A DNA stretch of 64,000 nucleotides from Streptomyces sp. Ru71 (GCF_002920535.1 NZ_PQSS01000013.1:1-64000); one strand, 5' to 3'; numbered from the stretch's first letter, positions 33,400 to 43,097 are shown. Notes: a model not told the origin generated them from the sequence alone. Numbers and translations: made by a program.

Positions 33400-33589
33400 C
33401 AGCCGCGGCGGCGGGCCGCTGGTCTTCGATCGTGATGCCTACACACAACGCAACACGGTCGGGCACTGCATCAATGAACTCAAGCAGTGGCGCGGCCTGG
33501 CCACCCGCTACGACAAGACCGCCACCGTCTACTCCGCCGGACTCCACCTCGCTGCCATCTTGGTCAGCGAGATGACCGAAAGAAGTGTC
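33400..33589 (+). pseudogene. IS5-family transposase C-terminal remnant
   Basis: One plus frame from about 33413 reads VFDRDAYTQRNTVGHCINEL, then KQWRGLATRYDKTATVYSAG and LHLAAILV. This is the conserved C terminus of IS5/IS427 transposases (RNxVE..FxxLKQWRGIATRYDK), with the final catalytic Glu region degenerate. No upstream transposase domain is present. The CTAG-flanked element begins immediately after, so that element landed in or beside this older remnant. Confidence 0.75.
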
Positions 33590-34345
33590 CTAGTACTGCA
33601 GCCGCAGTTGGTGTGACTGGTGGTTCGGCTGACTGCTGAAGCGATGAAGTGCGTTTCAACTCAGGGCGGTTGAGTTCTCGATCCGCAGTGACCAAGTCGT
33701 CATTGGGCCCCCCTTCAACTCCGGCCCCTCGATTGCAAGCACGCCGTTCACGTCGGGTACGACGATGACGTCGTCGAACCGGTGGCTGCGCCCCGCGAGC
33801 ACGCGGATGCACCGCCCCATCTCGTTGTAAATGCCCAACCGCCCGCCGGCATCACCGAACTCGGCGGTGAGCCGGGTCCCCGGCGCCGGGCACTGGAAGA
33901 ACCGCGAGGCACTGCCCTTGGCCTTCGGCGGCAGCGGCCCCACGGACATCGCGTCCAAGAACCGGATCTTCCATCGCCCCGACATCTTCCAGCCCCTGCA
34001 TGATCCGCACCGATTCGCACTGGCCGGGCTCAAGGAGAATGTGCGCTCTTCTCCCGCCCAGAGGCCCCGAGAAGCCGACGTGCTCCTCCGTGTACCGCCC
34101 CCGGGGCTCGGTCACGGCGACAACCTTGAACCCACCCGAGCTGCCGATCCACCCCTTGCACCCCGGCCGAGCCGACACCCTTCTTGATGAAGCCGGTCTC
34201 ATCCACGATCAACACGCCGTCGTCGGCGCCGAGCACGCGTCGCCTGCTTGCTCGGCCAGCGTCCAGCCATTCTTCCGCTCCAACGGCCCAAGCAAACCGC
34301 GCACGTACTCATCACCGGTCACACCAACTGCGGCTGCAGCACTAG
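33590..34345 (-). mobile_element. 748-bp deleted IS701-like element with CTAG flanks
   Basis: A 24-bp inverted repeat with one mismatch (33594-33617 beginning TACTGCAGCC; 34318-34341 ending GGCTGCAGCA) is bordered on both sides by CTAG, matching a 4-bp target duplication. On the minus strand, starting inside one end, lies a transposase N-terminal piece: GLLGPLERKNGWTLAEQAGD, then DDGVLIVDETGFIKKGVGSA. The transposase then stops and unrelated coding sequence follows. The element has therefore lost most of its transposase and carries a different insert. Confidence 0.75.
33656..34165 (-). pseudogene. Cargo gene inside the deleted IS701-like element
   Basis: After the transposase stub the minus strand encodes GGFKVVAVTEPRGRYTEEHV, then LLEPGQCESVRIMQ in one frame. 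It continues in a neighbouring frame as GRWKIRFLDAMSVGPLPPKA and further to GRLGIYNEMGRCIRVLAGRS, ending ENSTALS. A frameshift near 33990 separates the halves. Together they would make a protein of about 165 aa rich in beta structure. I do not recognise the family; it could be an exported or toxin-related protein. Confidence 0.4.
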
Positions 34346-34692
34346 GCCTCAGGGTCGGCAGAAGTGCGTTTGTAGTGACATGGGTAGGGATAGGGCTCCC
34401 CGCCGTCCGCGTAGACAGTCCCATCCATCTGCAGCTCTCCCTGCTCCAAAAAGAATTGCAGAATCTGGATGTCGTTGTGATTCGTGAAACGAAGTACTAG
34501 ATAGGGTGACAGCCCAGGACCTTTGTTGGCTCCATGCCATTTACCGTCGGATGAATAGCGTGTCACCTGCGCGTCCGGCGCGGGGCCGTCCCACTCGACT
34601 GGGAAGTCTTTGCTGGAAAAAGTGCAATTACCAGCGCGGAAGCGGACAGGGCCACCGCGAAGACCCGGGTGACGCGCGTGCTGACCGGTCAC
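34342..34692 (-). CDS. Hypothetical protein, lower GC than neighbours
   Basis: An open frame of 116 codons encodes SSKDFPVEWDGPAPDAQVTR, then GLSPYLVLRFTNHNDIQILQ and DGGEPYPYPCHYKRTSADPE. Its stop codon is the TAG of the CTAG at the element border. Codon use is visibly less GC-biased than the surroundings. A signal-peptide-like run (RVFAVALSASALVIALF) lies at the start in another frame, suggesting an exported protein with a frameshift near 34620. No family recognised. Confidence 0.35.
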   Translation of the reverse strand: MTGQHARHPGLRGGPVRFRAGNCTFSSKDFPVEWDGPAPDAQVTRYSSDGKWHGANKGPGLSPYLVLRFTNHNDIQILQFFLEQGELQMDGTVYADGGEPYPYPCHYKRTSADPEA

Positions 34693-35017
34693 CGGCCTGG
34701 CACTGGACTTACCCTACGCCGTCCAGGCCGCGAAGATCACCGCTACCGCACCGACCTCAAGAGCGGGAAACGGACCGGGCAGACCGTCTACGCGCTCACC
34801 GATCTGTCCCACCTGCAGGCCTCACCGAAGCACAGAGGCGAGCTCGGCCCGCTCGCAGTGGACCATCGAGAACAGGCTCCACTTGTCCGCGACACCTCCC
34901 TCGGCGAGGACGCCTCCCGGGTCCGCCCCGACCCCGGCCGAGAGAACATGGCCACCCTGCGCTCCGACGAGCCTTCACCCGCCCCCTAGACCGCCTCGAC
35001 ATCCCGTGGCCAGGACA
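34669..35017 (+). pseudogene. ISAs1-family transposase 3' remnant (plus copy)
   Basis: The frame gives GREDHRYRTDLKSGKRTGQT, then VYALTDLSHLQASPKHRGEL and VRDTSLGEDASRVR...ENMATLR. This matches the C-terminal part of ISAs1-group transposases (TVYALTxL..ELxRxHWxIENxLHxVRDVxxxEDxSxVR..P..MA.LRN). Small frameshifts occur in the middle. The end CCTCGACATCCCGTGGCCAG at 34994-35013 is mirrored by the minus copy. Confidence 0.75.
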
Positions 35018-35109
35018 GATGAGAGATCATCAGGACTTTGGCCTGGAGCATCTCGACGTCGCCGGCTGCCCGGAGATTGCGTCGGGAGGACGGGCGACGC
35101 TCGGTCGCA

Positions 35110-35331
35110 CTACTTGTCGTAGGCGGACGGCGATGATCCTGCGTTGTTTCCAGATGTCGCCATCGACCGCCACCAGTCGGCGCCAGCCATCATCTCCCTG
35201 AGCTGGGTGTCGGAGAGGTCAGGATGAGCCTCGGCGGCGTGCGCCTTGATGCGTCCGAACAGCTCCTCGTCATCCGCGCCGGTGAAATCGATCCTGCCGT
35301 GCGAAGGGTCTATGCAGTGAAATCCGCGCAT
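35110..35331 (-). CDS. DUF1059-like small protein
   Basis: The 73-aa protein MRGFHCIDPSHG...DDEELFGRIKAHAAEAHPDL resembles the DUF1059 family (small Cys/His-containing proteins of unknown role). It has an excellent AAGGAGGAG ribosome site just before ATG 35331, so it is probably expressed. It lies between two inverted ISAs1 remnants. Confidence 0.7.
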   Translation of the reverse strand: MRGFHCIDPSHGRIDFTGADDEELFGRIKAHAAEAHPDLSDTQLREMMAGADWWRSMATSGNNAGSSPSAYDK

Positions 35332-35485
35332 TTCTCCTCCTTCACGAGGTTTGTCATTTTATTCTAGAACACGACGGCGTTAGCGCGCGCACCCAGGGGC
35401 ATTCATGCGCGCCCGCCCATTTGCGTCTCCCTTCCTCCGTCCCGGGTCCATTGCCCAGGGCTGATTCTCTTCATGATCTTGCATG

Positions 35486-35760
35486 TGTCCTGGTCACGGG
35501 ATGTCGAGGAGGTCGAGGGGGCGAGTGAAGGGCGGAGGCCGGCGGTCAGCTGGTGTGGCCGTGGTCGCGGAGGGTGTTGATTGCCTGGTTGCGCAGGGTG
35601 GCCATGTTCTCCAGGCCGTGGTCGGTGCGGACCCGGGAGGCGTCCGCTGAAGGCGGTGTCGCGGACGAAGTGGAGCTTGCTCTCGATGGTCCACTGCGAG
35701 CGGGCGAGCTCGGTCACCCCACCACCCGGATCCTCGGTGCATCGGCAACGGCCCGACGCC
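35486..35760 (-). pseudogene. ISAs1-family transposase 3' remnant (minus copy)
   Basis: The minus strand encodes ELARSQWTIESKLHFVRDTA, the hallmark of ISAs1-type transposases. It continues after a frameshift with the DASRVR...ENMATLRNQAIN equivalent. Its end at 35486-35509 is the inverted, nearly identical counterpart of 34994-35017. Only the 3' fifth of a transposase gene is present. Confidence 0.75.
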
Positions 35761-35998
35761 ACCCCATCACACCGCCGTGACTTGGGCGTCCACATGATCA
35801 CAAAGACTTTGAATCAGCCCTGGATCGAGGATCTGCGCCCAATGGGCGCCGTGTCCGCTGATGGACGCTCCGGCGTTGGCGCCGGCGCGGCTCGTCTATT
35901 GGACCAGGGTTGCCCGGTCTGGAAGGGCTCCCACACGCCAATTCATACGGGTTGGCCACCACTGCGACAGCGGTGGTGGACGGTCCTACCCTGAAGTC

Positions 35999-36787
35999 AT
36001 GGCGACGGCGCAGGTCAACGGGCTGGAGGTCGCTTACGACCGCGCGGGCGAGGGGCCGCCTGTGGTGTTCCTGCACGGCGCGGGGGACGACGCCCGCCTG
36101 TGGCAGCCGCAAGTCGCGGCGCTGACGGACGCGTTCACGGTCGTGGCCTGGGATGAGCCAGGAGCAGGCCGCTCCTCCGACATACCCAAGTCCTTCGGGC
36201 TCGCGGACTACGCCGATTGCCTGGCCGCGGTCGTGGAGTCGCTGCGGCTGGGAGCGGCGCACATCGCCGGTATCTCCTGGGGCGGCACGCTCGCCCTGGA
36301 GTTCTACCGCCACCACGCCGACCTCGTCAGGACACTGATCCTCGCCGACACCTACGCGGGCTGGAGGGGCTCTTTGCCGGAGCCGGAAGTGCAGGCCCGG
36401 GTCGAGGGCGTGCGCCGCATGCTGGCCGCGCCGCGCGCCAGGTTCGATCCGACCCTGCCCGGACTGTTCGCCGGCAAGCCGCCCGCCGCGCACGGACCGC
36501 TGCTGGACGCGATGGCGGCCGCCGTCCGCCCGGAGACCCTGCGCACACAGCTGGCCCTCATGGCCGAGACAGACCAACGGGACCTCCTGCCCACCGTCTC
36601 GGTGCCCACCCTCCTGATCTGGGGAGAGCAGGACGTACGGTCACCACTGACCGTCGCAGAGCAGTTCCAGGACGCGATCCCGGATACCGAGCTCATTGTG
36701 ATCCCAGGCGCGGGGCACGTCAGCAACCTGGAACGGCCCAAGGAGTTCAACCAAGCCGTGCGCGACTTCTGCCACGCCCACTCCTGA
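35999..36787 (+). CDS. Alpha/beta-hydrolase
   Basis: The 262-aa protein has VVFLHGAGDDARLW (oxyanion HG), WDEPGAGRSSDIP, the nucleophile elbow GISWGGTLAL with Ser, the acid in IWGEQDVRSPL, and the base in PGAGHVSNLERPKEF. This is a complete catalytic triad of the haloperoxidase/esterase-like branch. The start is ATG 35999; homology begins with ATAQVNGLEVAYDRAG. It is probably monocistronic. The substrate is not predictable. Confidence 0.85.
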   Translation: MATAQVNGLEVAYDRAGEGPPVVFLHGAGDDARLWQPQVAALTDAFTVVAWDEPGAGRSSDIPKSFGLADYADCLAAVVESLRLGAAHIAGISWGGTLALEFYRHHADLVRTLILADTYAGWRGSLPEPEVQARVEGVRRMLAAPRARFDPTLPGLFAGKPPAAHGPLLDAMAAAVRPETLRTQLALMAETDQRDLLPTVSVPTLLIWGEQDVRSPLTVAEQFQDAIPDTELIVIPGAGHVSNLERPKEFNQAVRDFCHAHS

Positions 36788-36820
36788 GCGCACGCCGGCC
36801 AGTGAGGGGGGCTGCCTGGG

Positions 36821-37180
36821 TCAGAAGCTGGAACGCTTGTCGGTGGGTTGGGAACGACCACGCGCGTGTGCCCCGGGAAATGGTGACGAGAAGTGGGAAC
36901 AGCGGGCTGCGACCTCGCCGACGACAAGCCTGAGAGCGTCGGCGTCATGGGTGGCGTGATCAGTGTCGCACCAGCATGCCACGTTCACCGCCGCATCGAC
37001 TGCGAACCGGCCTAGGTCTGTGCACACCACCTGAAGCGGGACCTCCAGCTGATCGTCCCTGGCTGCGTGCTCAATGACATCTCCGCCGAGGATGATCGGC
37101 GTCCACGGCTGCTTGCCAGGGAAGGCCGCGGGTTGCGGTGTCCATTCCCACTCCCCCCGTCTCCATCGGCGCGAGCCCCA
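36821..37180 (-). pseudogene. C-terminal remnant of a conserved hypothetical gene
   Basis: One minus frame without a usable start reads PWTPIILGGDVIEHAARDDQ, then LQVVCTDLGRFAVDAAVNVA, CWCDTDHATHDADALRLVVG. The AAVNVACWC...DHxTH pattern is one I associate with a common Streptomyces hypothetical protein. Upstream the sense continues in another frame (VDHVAEILEKELPVSLSRAA near 37240). The gene appears broken by a frameshift and lacks its 5' part. The rest of 36788-37504 shows nothing else. Confidence 0.4.
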
Positions 37181-37504
37181 GCGACGGCCCCGGCCGCACG
37201 GCTGAGGGACACAGGGAGCTCCTTCTCCAGGATCTCCGCCACATGGTCGACAGGTTGCCGACCGCCGAGGCGAATACGTTCAGCCGTACCGGGCTGAGCA
37301 ACTTCAACAAGCACAGCTCAACGGGCACGGCGACAACACATCAGCACCGGCCGCTGCGACCTGCCGCCCGGACATCCCACCTACCTGATGCGGCGGCTGC
37401 CGGCGCCGCGTGCACCGCCGATATGAACGTCAGGGCAGAACACTTGCTGGCATTCACAGCCGCGCCGCGCGCGGCCACAGGAGGCGAGGCGCGGCGCGCA
37501 CCTG

Positions 37505-37762
37505 TCAGTCGCTGGTGTCTGAAGACCGATCCGGTTGCTCGGTGCTCCATGACAGCTCGATCTCCAGATCGATCTCGCCATCCTCCAGCTCGACCTCCAT
37601 CTCGGTGCTCAATTCGTCGGGGATCCGCAGAGTCAGCGTTCCGGGTCCGAGGTCCAGTTCGGCCTGGCCGCCGCGCCGGAGCGCTGCCGCAAGGGCATCG
37701 AGCTGGTCGGCGACCTCGGCGCGTGACATCGTTCGCTTCTGTTCGAACTCAAGATCTTTCAC
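37505..37762 (-). CDS. Amphi-Trp domain protein
   Basis: The 85-aa acidic protein MKDLEFEQKRTMSRAEVADQ...GGQAELDLGPGTLTLRIPDE...VELEDGEIDLEIELSW matches the amphi-Trp family: alternating polar/nonpolar strands ending in an acidic-Trp motif. It starts at GTG 37762 with GGAGG upstream. Function is unknown; it is found across actinobacteria and haloarchaea. Confidence 0.85.
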   Translation of the reverse strand: MKDLEFEQKRTMSRAEVADQLDALAAALRRGGQAELDLGPGTLTLRIPDELSTEMEVELEDGEIDLEIELSWSTEQPDRSSDTSD

Positions 37763-38222
37763 GAAAGCCTCCGCGGCCGACGGGAATCAGGAGGACATTC
37801 CCTTCCCATTCTTACGCCGCGCGCCTTCGTCGGCCCTGTGGAGCAGGCCTCGCGGTGTTGCGACGCGACGGTGTGTGCGCAGCCCTCCGCCTTTCGTCGC
37901 CCCATCGCTTCTCGCACCGGCGCCTTGCGTCAGCTTCTCTTGGCCGTCTTTCCTTGCTCATGGAACGCTGCGGGACCGCACAGTGCGAGCATTACTCTGC
38001 CGAAGGGACAGCCGGTCACCGGTGTGTCAGGCTTGGGGTGAGGTAGGGGGCAGGCCAAGTCGACAACGACAGCGCTGTCAGGTTCGCCGGATCGTGGCCG
38101 GGAGTGCGCACGGAAACCGTCTTCCGGGATGACCGGGACGAATCATGCAGCCCCAGTGATCGGGCCGGATATGAGGTGACGCACCATGCCTCGCCTCAAG
38201 CGCACCACCCAGGAGCCGCCGC
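37763..38222. other. Intergenic region
   Basis: About 460 bp with no gene recognised. It lies between divergent genes and should include the promoters of the amphi-Trp and DUF2252 genes. Confidence 0.4.
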
Positions 38223-39680
38223 GTGCCCACCGTCCCTTTTCCCGCTGACGGATCTTCGGCCGGGGGAGTGGTGTCCGACGCACTGGCCGCGTCGGGTCTG
38301 GCCGCCCGCAGGCGTCTTCCCCTGATCAAGCAGAGCGAGTGGACCCCACCTTCTCACCGAACCGACCTTGTGGTCCTCTTGAACAGAGAGGCCGAGCCGC
38401 GCATCGCCGAACTGATGCCGATCCGCTATGCCCGCATGGCCGGCTCCCATTCCGCCTTTTACCGCGGTACTCCGGCAGTCATGGCGTCCGACCTGGCCTG
38501 CGGGCCGAACAGCGGACTGATCGTTCAGCTTTCCGGAGATGCACACCTGTCCAACTTCGGACTGTTCGCCTCTCCAGAGCGCCACCTCGTCTTCGATCTC
38601 GACGACTTCGACGAAACCCTGCCGGGTCCCTTCGAGTGGGACATCAAGCGCCTTGCCGCCAGCCTTGTCATCGCCGCCGATGAGAATGGCCTTCCGGCGA
38701 ACAAGGCCGGCGCCCTCGCCATCGAGGCAGCCCGCAGCTACCGCACCCACATGAGCGAACTGTCCGCCGCCACCGAGCTCGCCGTCTGGTACGAGCACAT
38801 CGCGGCCGACGACCTGCTCCAGGAGGTCGGCGACTCGCTGCACCGCGCACGACTTCACCGCACTCTGGACCAGGCACGCCAGACCGACAGCAGCAAAGCG
38901 ATCGCGAAACTGACCGAGCCCGGTCCCGACGGCACGCCCCGGTTCCTGCACTCCCCGCCACTGCTCACCCCGTTTGACGAACAGGGCCGCGCCGTCGTCG
39001 AGCAGGTCTTCCATGACTACCGTACGAGTCTGCCGTCTGCGCAAAGGCGGCTGCTGGACCGGTACAGGATCGTGGATGCGGCTCGCAAGGTGGTCGGCAT
39101 CGGAAGTGTCGGCACCCGCTGCTACGTCCTTCTGCTGCAAGGACAGGCTGCGGGCGAGCTCCTGCTGCTCCAGGCCAAGGAGGCTGAGCCCTCGGTTCTC
39201 GCACAGTACGTGAACGTGTCCGTCACCCACGAGGGGCAGCGAGTGGTGGAAGGGCAAAAGCTGCTCCAGGCCTTCGGCGACATCTTCCTCGGCTGGTCCA
39301 CCGGACCCACCGGACGCCACTTCTACTGGAGGCAGCTGCTCGACATGAAGGGCTCCGCCTCCATCCAGGACATGTCGGAGAGCCTGCTGCACCAGTACGC
39401 CGGACTCTGCGGCAGAGCACTGGCCCGCGGTCACGCCCGCTCAGGAAACCGCGTCGCCATCGCCGCCTACCTCGGCCACGACGCGACCTTCGACCAGGCC
39501 ATCGCTGACTTCGCCCTCAGCTACGCCCAGCAGACCCGCAGCGACTACGCCACCTTCACCAGGCCATCAGCGACGGCCGTCTGCCCATCGCGCCTTCCTG
39601 ACGCCGATCTGGCCCAGGCTCGGCCATGGGCCACATCAGGGCCTCGGTTCGAACCTGCACGGTCAGAGGCAACCGGATGA
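38223..39680 (+). CDS. DUF2252 family protein with a shifted C terminus
   Basis: The 485-aa protein has the DUF2252 hallmarks: MPIRYARMAGSHSAFYRGTP, VQLSGDAHLSNFGLF, FDLDDFDETLPGPFEWDIKR and VVGIGSVGTRCYVLLL, a kinase-like fold with DxH and DxD motifs. The native end appears in another frame: HQAISDGRLPIAPS then TGA near 39600. The present frame instead reads through about 30 extra residues after TRSDYATF. A one-base indel near 39560 is likely, either biological or a sequencing error. Start GTG 38223 follows GGAG. Confidence 0.82.
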   Translation: MPTVPFPADGSSAGGVVSDALAASGLAARRRLPLIKQSEWTPPSHRTDLVVLLNREAEPRIAELMPIRYARMAGSHSAFYRGTPAVMASDLACGPNSGLIVQLSGDAHLSNFGLFASPERHLVFDLDDFDETLPGPFEWDIKRLAASLVIAADENGLPANKAGALAIEAARSYRTHMSELSAATELAVWYEHIAADDLLQEVGDSLHRARLHRTLDQARQTDSSKAIAKLTEPGPDGTPRFLHSPPLLTPFDEQGRAVVEQVFHDYRTSLPSAQRRLLDRYRIVDAARKVVGIGSVGTRCYVLLLQGQAAGELLLLQAKEAEPSVLAQYVNVSVTHEGQRVVEGQKLLQAFGDIFLGWSTGPTGRHFYWRQLLDMKGSASIQDMSESLLHQYAGLCGRALARGHARSGNRVAIAAYLGHDATFDQAIADFALSYAQQTRSDYATFTRPSATAVCPSRLPDADLAQARPWATSGPRFEPARSEATG

Positions 39681-39801
39681 AGATGCTGCATTCACCCCCG
39701 CCGGGTGAGGCCTCACGGCGTGGGCTGCCGGACTCTCTTCGTAAGCAGACCGGTGGCAGGGGGCCTGCCCACGAGGTGCTTCAGCCAGCCGAGGAGGCCA
39801 C

Positions 39802-41701
39802 GTGAACCCGTATGCGCCCATTGCCGAGCACGGCCTGGTCGGCGACCTTCACACGGCCGCTCTGGTGTCCTCCTCCGTGGTGGTGCACGCCGCGGTTCGA
39901 CTCTCCGAGCGTCTTCGCCTCGCTCCTGGACAGTGAAGGCGGAGGGCACTGCCGTCTCGCTGTGGACCTCTCGGACGAAAGCGACATGACCGTTCGGCAG
40001 CTGTACCTGTCCGACACGGCCATCCTGGTCACTCGCTTCATGGCACCCGGCGGAGTCGGCGAAGTGGCTGACTTCATGGCGCCCCTCGACTCCTCGGCTC
40101 CTCAGGACGAGCACCGCCTGGTGCGGCTTGTCCGGGTCGTAAGGGGCACCCTGCCGTTCACCTTCACCTGCCGCCCGCGCTTCGACTACGGCCGCGCCCC
40201 GCACACCCTCTCGCAGACCGATGATCACGCCGCGATCTTCCGCGGCCCGGGGACGGACCTGCACCTGCGGTCCACCACCGGATTCCCGCTTCGCGGCAGC
40301 GGCAACGACATCGCCTCCCACTTCACCCTGTCGGCCGGCCAGGCGGCGGCGGTCGTGCTGACGAGCACGGTCAGCGGCGGTCCCGCTTCACCGCGTCCCA
40401 CTCTGGAAGGCATCGCCGACGACTTCGAGGCATGTCGGTCCTTCTGGCTCGAATGGCTGCGGTCGTGCACCTACCAAGGCCGCTGGCAGGACATCGTGAA
40501 CCGTTCGGCGATCACGCTCAAGCTGCTCACCTACGCCCCCACCGGTGCGCCCATCGCCGCTGCCACCATGGGGCTGCCCGAACAGATCGGCGGTGAGCGG
40601 AACTGGGACTACCGTTACACCTGGATCCGCGACGCGGCCCTTTCCGTCCGGACACTGATCGACCTGGGCTTCCATGATGAAGCGCAGGCATTCCGCCGCT
40701 GGCTGCGGGACCGTATCGAGGCCGGCGGCACCGTCTCCGGCGATCCCCTGCAAATCATGTACCGCGTGGACGGCGACCCCCACCTGACAGAGGAAATCCT
40801 CGACCACCTGGAGGGCTACCGGGGCTCGCGGCCGGTGCGCGCCGGCAACGCGGCCGCCGACCAGCTCCAGCTCGACATATACGGCGAGGCCTCGGACGCC
40901 TTGATCGTGGGAGGCGACATCGGTGCCATCCGCGGATGGAAGGCGCTCAGCGATGTGCTGGACTGGCTGGCCGACCACTGGGACCAGCCGGACGAGGGCA
41001 TATGGGAGACCCGCGGCGGCCGGCAGAACTTCACCTACAGCCGACTGATGACCTGGGTGGCGTTCGACCGCGGGATCCACGCGGCCCGCGAGTTCTCCCG
41101 TCCCGCAGACCTCATGCGCTGGACCAAGGAGCGCGACACCGTCTTCCGGCAGATCGTCGAGCGCGGCTGGCGCGAGAAGCGGAAGGCGTTCGTGCAGCAC
41201 TACGACACCGACGTCCTGGACGCCTCCCTCCTGCTCATGCCGGAGTTCGGCTTCCTCTCGCCCCGCGATCCCGACTGGCTCAGCACCCTCGATGCCATGG
41301 ACGAAGAACTGGTCAGTGACAGCCTGGTCTACCGGTACGACCCCGCGGCGTCCCCGGACGGCCTGATCGGCTCGGAAGGCACCTTCAACCTGTGCAGCTT
41401 CTTCTATGTGGAGGCACTCGCCCGCAGTGGCAGGGTCAACCAGGCCCGACACGCTTTCGACAAGATGCTCACCTACGCCAACCACGTCGGGCTCTTCGCC
41501 GAGGAGATCGGACCCTCAGGAGAGCAGCTGGGGAACTTCCCGCAGGCGTTCACCCATCTGGCCCTGGTCAACGCGGCCATGGCGATCGATGACGAACTGA
41601 GCAAGGCGACCAGGCACCGAACCGGCGATCACATCCGCCCCTCGGCCCATCGCCTCACGGCGCCCGCAGAGAGTGCTCCAGGGGACGGCGGACGTGGTTG
41701 A
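39802..41701 (+). pseudogene. GH15 glucoamylase/trehalase-like gene with N-terminal frameshift
   Basis: The main frame, open to 41701, shows GH15 features: PRFDSPSVFASLLD, ATMGLPEQIGGERNWDYRYT with WIRDAA, and GSEGTFNLCSFFYVEALARS. The normal opening (YAPIAEHGLVGDLHTAALVS) is in a different frame starting at GTG 39802. The two frames meet near 39880 in a CTCCTCCGTGGTGGTG stretch. The protein would be about 630 aa if corrected. GH15 enzymes remove glucose from alpha-glucans or trehalose. It could be a true pseudogene or an assembly error. Confidence 0.8.
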
Positions 41702-43097
41702 GACAGTCGAGCGCCGCCGGCCGACGGGCAAGAGACGTGCGCTGGCCGCCCTGGCTCTTGCCCAGTTCATTTGCAGCTTCGCCGGCTCCAACATGAACGT
41801 GATGATCAACGACATCAGTGAGGACCTCGACACGACCGTCCAGGGCGTGCAGGTGGCGATCACGGTCTTTCTGCTGGTGATGGCGGCACTCATGATCCCC
41901 GGCGGCAAGCTCACCGACCGTTACGGCCGCAAGCGCTGCTTCCTGACCGGTCTCGTCGTCTACGCGATCGGCGCCTTGCTCAGCGCGGCCTCGCCCGGCC
42001 TCGGTGTCCTGATCCTCGGTAACTCGATCCTCGAAGGCGTCGGAACCGCCCTTCTCATCCCGCCCGTCTACATCCTCACCACCCTCCTCTACCCGGACGT
42101 GACCTCTCGCGCCCGCGCCTTCGGGGTCATCATGGCGCTGGGCGGCGTCGGCGCTGCTGCCGGACCGCTGATCGGCGGACTCATCACCACAGGCATCAGT
42201 TGGCGTGCAGCCTTCGTATTCCAGGCCCTGGTCATCGCAGTGATCGTCATGCTCAGCCGGCGCATTGACGATCCGCTTCCACCGGACCCGGCACGCTCCT
42301 TCGACACCGCCGGGGCGGTCCTGTCCGCCACGGGTCTCGTTCTCGTCGTCATGGGCATTCTTGCCGCGGACAACAACATCTGGCTCACGATCGCGCTCCT
42401 GGCCCTCGGGGTACTCGTGCTCTGGTGGTTCTTCCGCGCCGTACGCGCCAAGGAGGCCTCAGGCGAAGAACCGCTTCTGTCGCTCAGCCTGTTTCGCAAT
42501 CGCACGTCCAACCTGGGGCTCGTGACCCAGAACGTCCAGTGGCTGATGCTTCTGGGTGCGTCGTTCACGGTGGCGGCCTACCTGCAAGTCGTGCGTCACT
42601 ACGACGCCATCCAGACCGGGGTCATCTTCACGGCGGCCACACTGGGACTGCTGATCACTTCCCTGTCCGCCGAGCGACTGGCCAAACGGCGTTCTCAGCG
42701 CACGCTGATCATGGCCGGCTTCGCCGTCTGCATCGTCGGCATCGTCGTTCTGGTCGTCCTGGCCGCCGGGTTCTCCACCGCCTGGGCGTTCGTCCCCGGA
42801 CTCCTGCTGATCGGACTCGGGCTGGGCATCATGCTGACGCCGTCGGTCAACCTGGTGCAGTCGAACTTTCCCGAAGAGCAGCAAGGGGAGATTTCAGGAC
42901 TCTCCCGCAGCGTGTCCAACCTCGGCTCCTCCTTCGGTACGGCCATCGCCGGCACCATCCTGGTCTCCGGGCTGACCACAGGCGCCTATGCCGCCGCGAT
43001 GATCGTCCTCGCTGTGATCGGACTCGGCGGCCTGACAGCGGCGGCCCTTCTCCCCAGGGAGCCCGGCGCCGTATCGAGGCAGAGCACGCCGCCGTGA
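41694..43097 (+). CDS. MFS multidrug transporter, 14 TM (DHA2-like)
   Basis: The 467-aa protein has about 14 membrane segments, motif A as GKLTDRYGRKRCFLTGL and motif C-like GGVGAAAGPLIGGLI, typical of the EmrB/QacA family of proton-driven exporters. GTG 41694 (overlapping the GH15 stop by eight bases and following GGGGAC) was preferred over GTG 41673. It is translationally coupled to the GH15 gene, an unusual pairing. Substrate unknown. Confidence 0.85.
   Translation: MVETVERRRPTGKRRALAALALAQFICSFAGSNMNVMINDISEDLDTTVQGVQVAITVFLLVMAALMIPGGKLTDRYGRKRCFLTGLVVYAIGALLSAASPGLGVLILGNSILEGVGTALLIPPVYILTTLLYPDVTSRARAFGVIMALGGVGAAAGPLIGGLITTGISWRAAFVFQALVIAVIVMLSRRIDDPLPPDPARSFDTAGAVLSATGLVLVVMGILAADNNIWLTIALLALGVLVLWWFFRAVRAKEASGEEPLLSLSLFRNRTSNLGLVTQNVQWLMLLGASFTVAAYLQVVRHYDAIQTGVIFTAATLGLLITSLSAERLAKRRSQRTLIMAGFAVCIVGIVVLVVLAAGFSTAWAFVPGLLLIGLGLGIMLTPSVNLVQSNFPEEQQGEISGLSRSVSNLGSSFGTAIAGTILVSGLTTGAYAAAMIVLAVIGLGGLTAAALLPREPGAVSRQSTPP

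Noticed and set aside
37138-38046. 302-codon plus-strand frame
   Set aside because: It crosses the amphi-Trp gene on the opposite strand and an intergenic region; no domain or suitable start.
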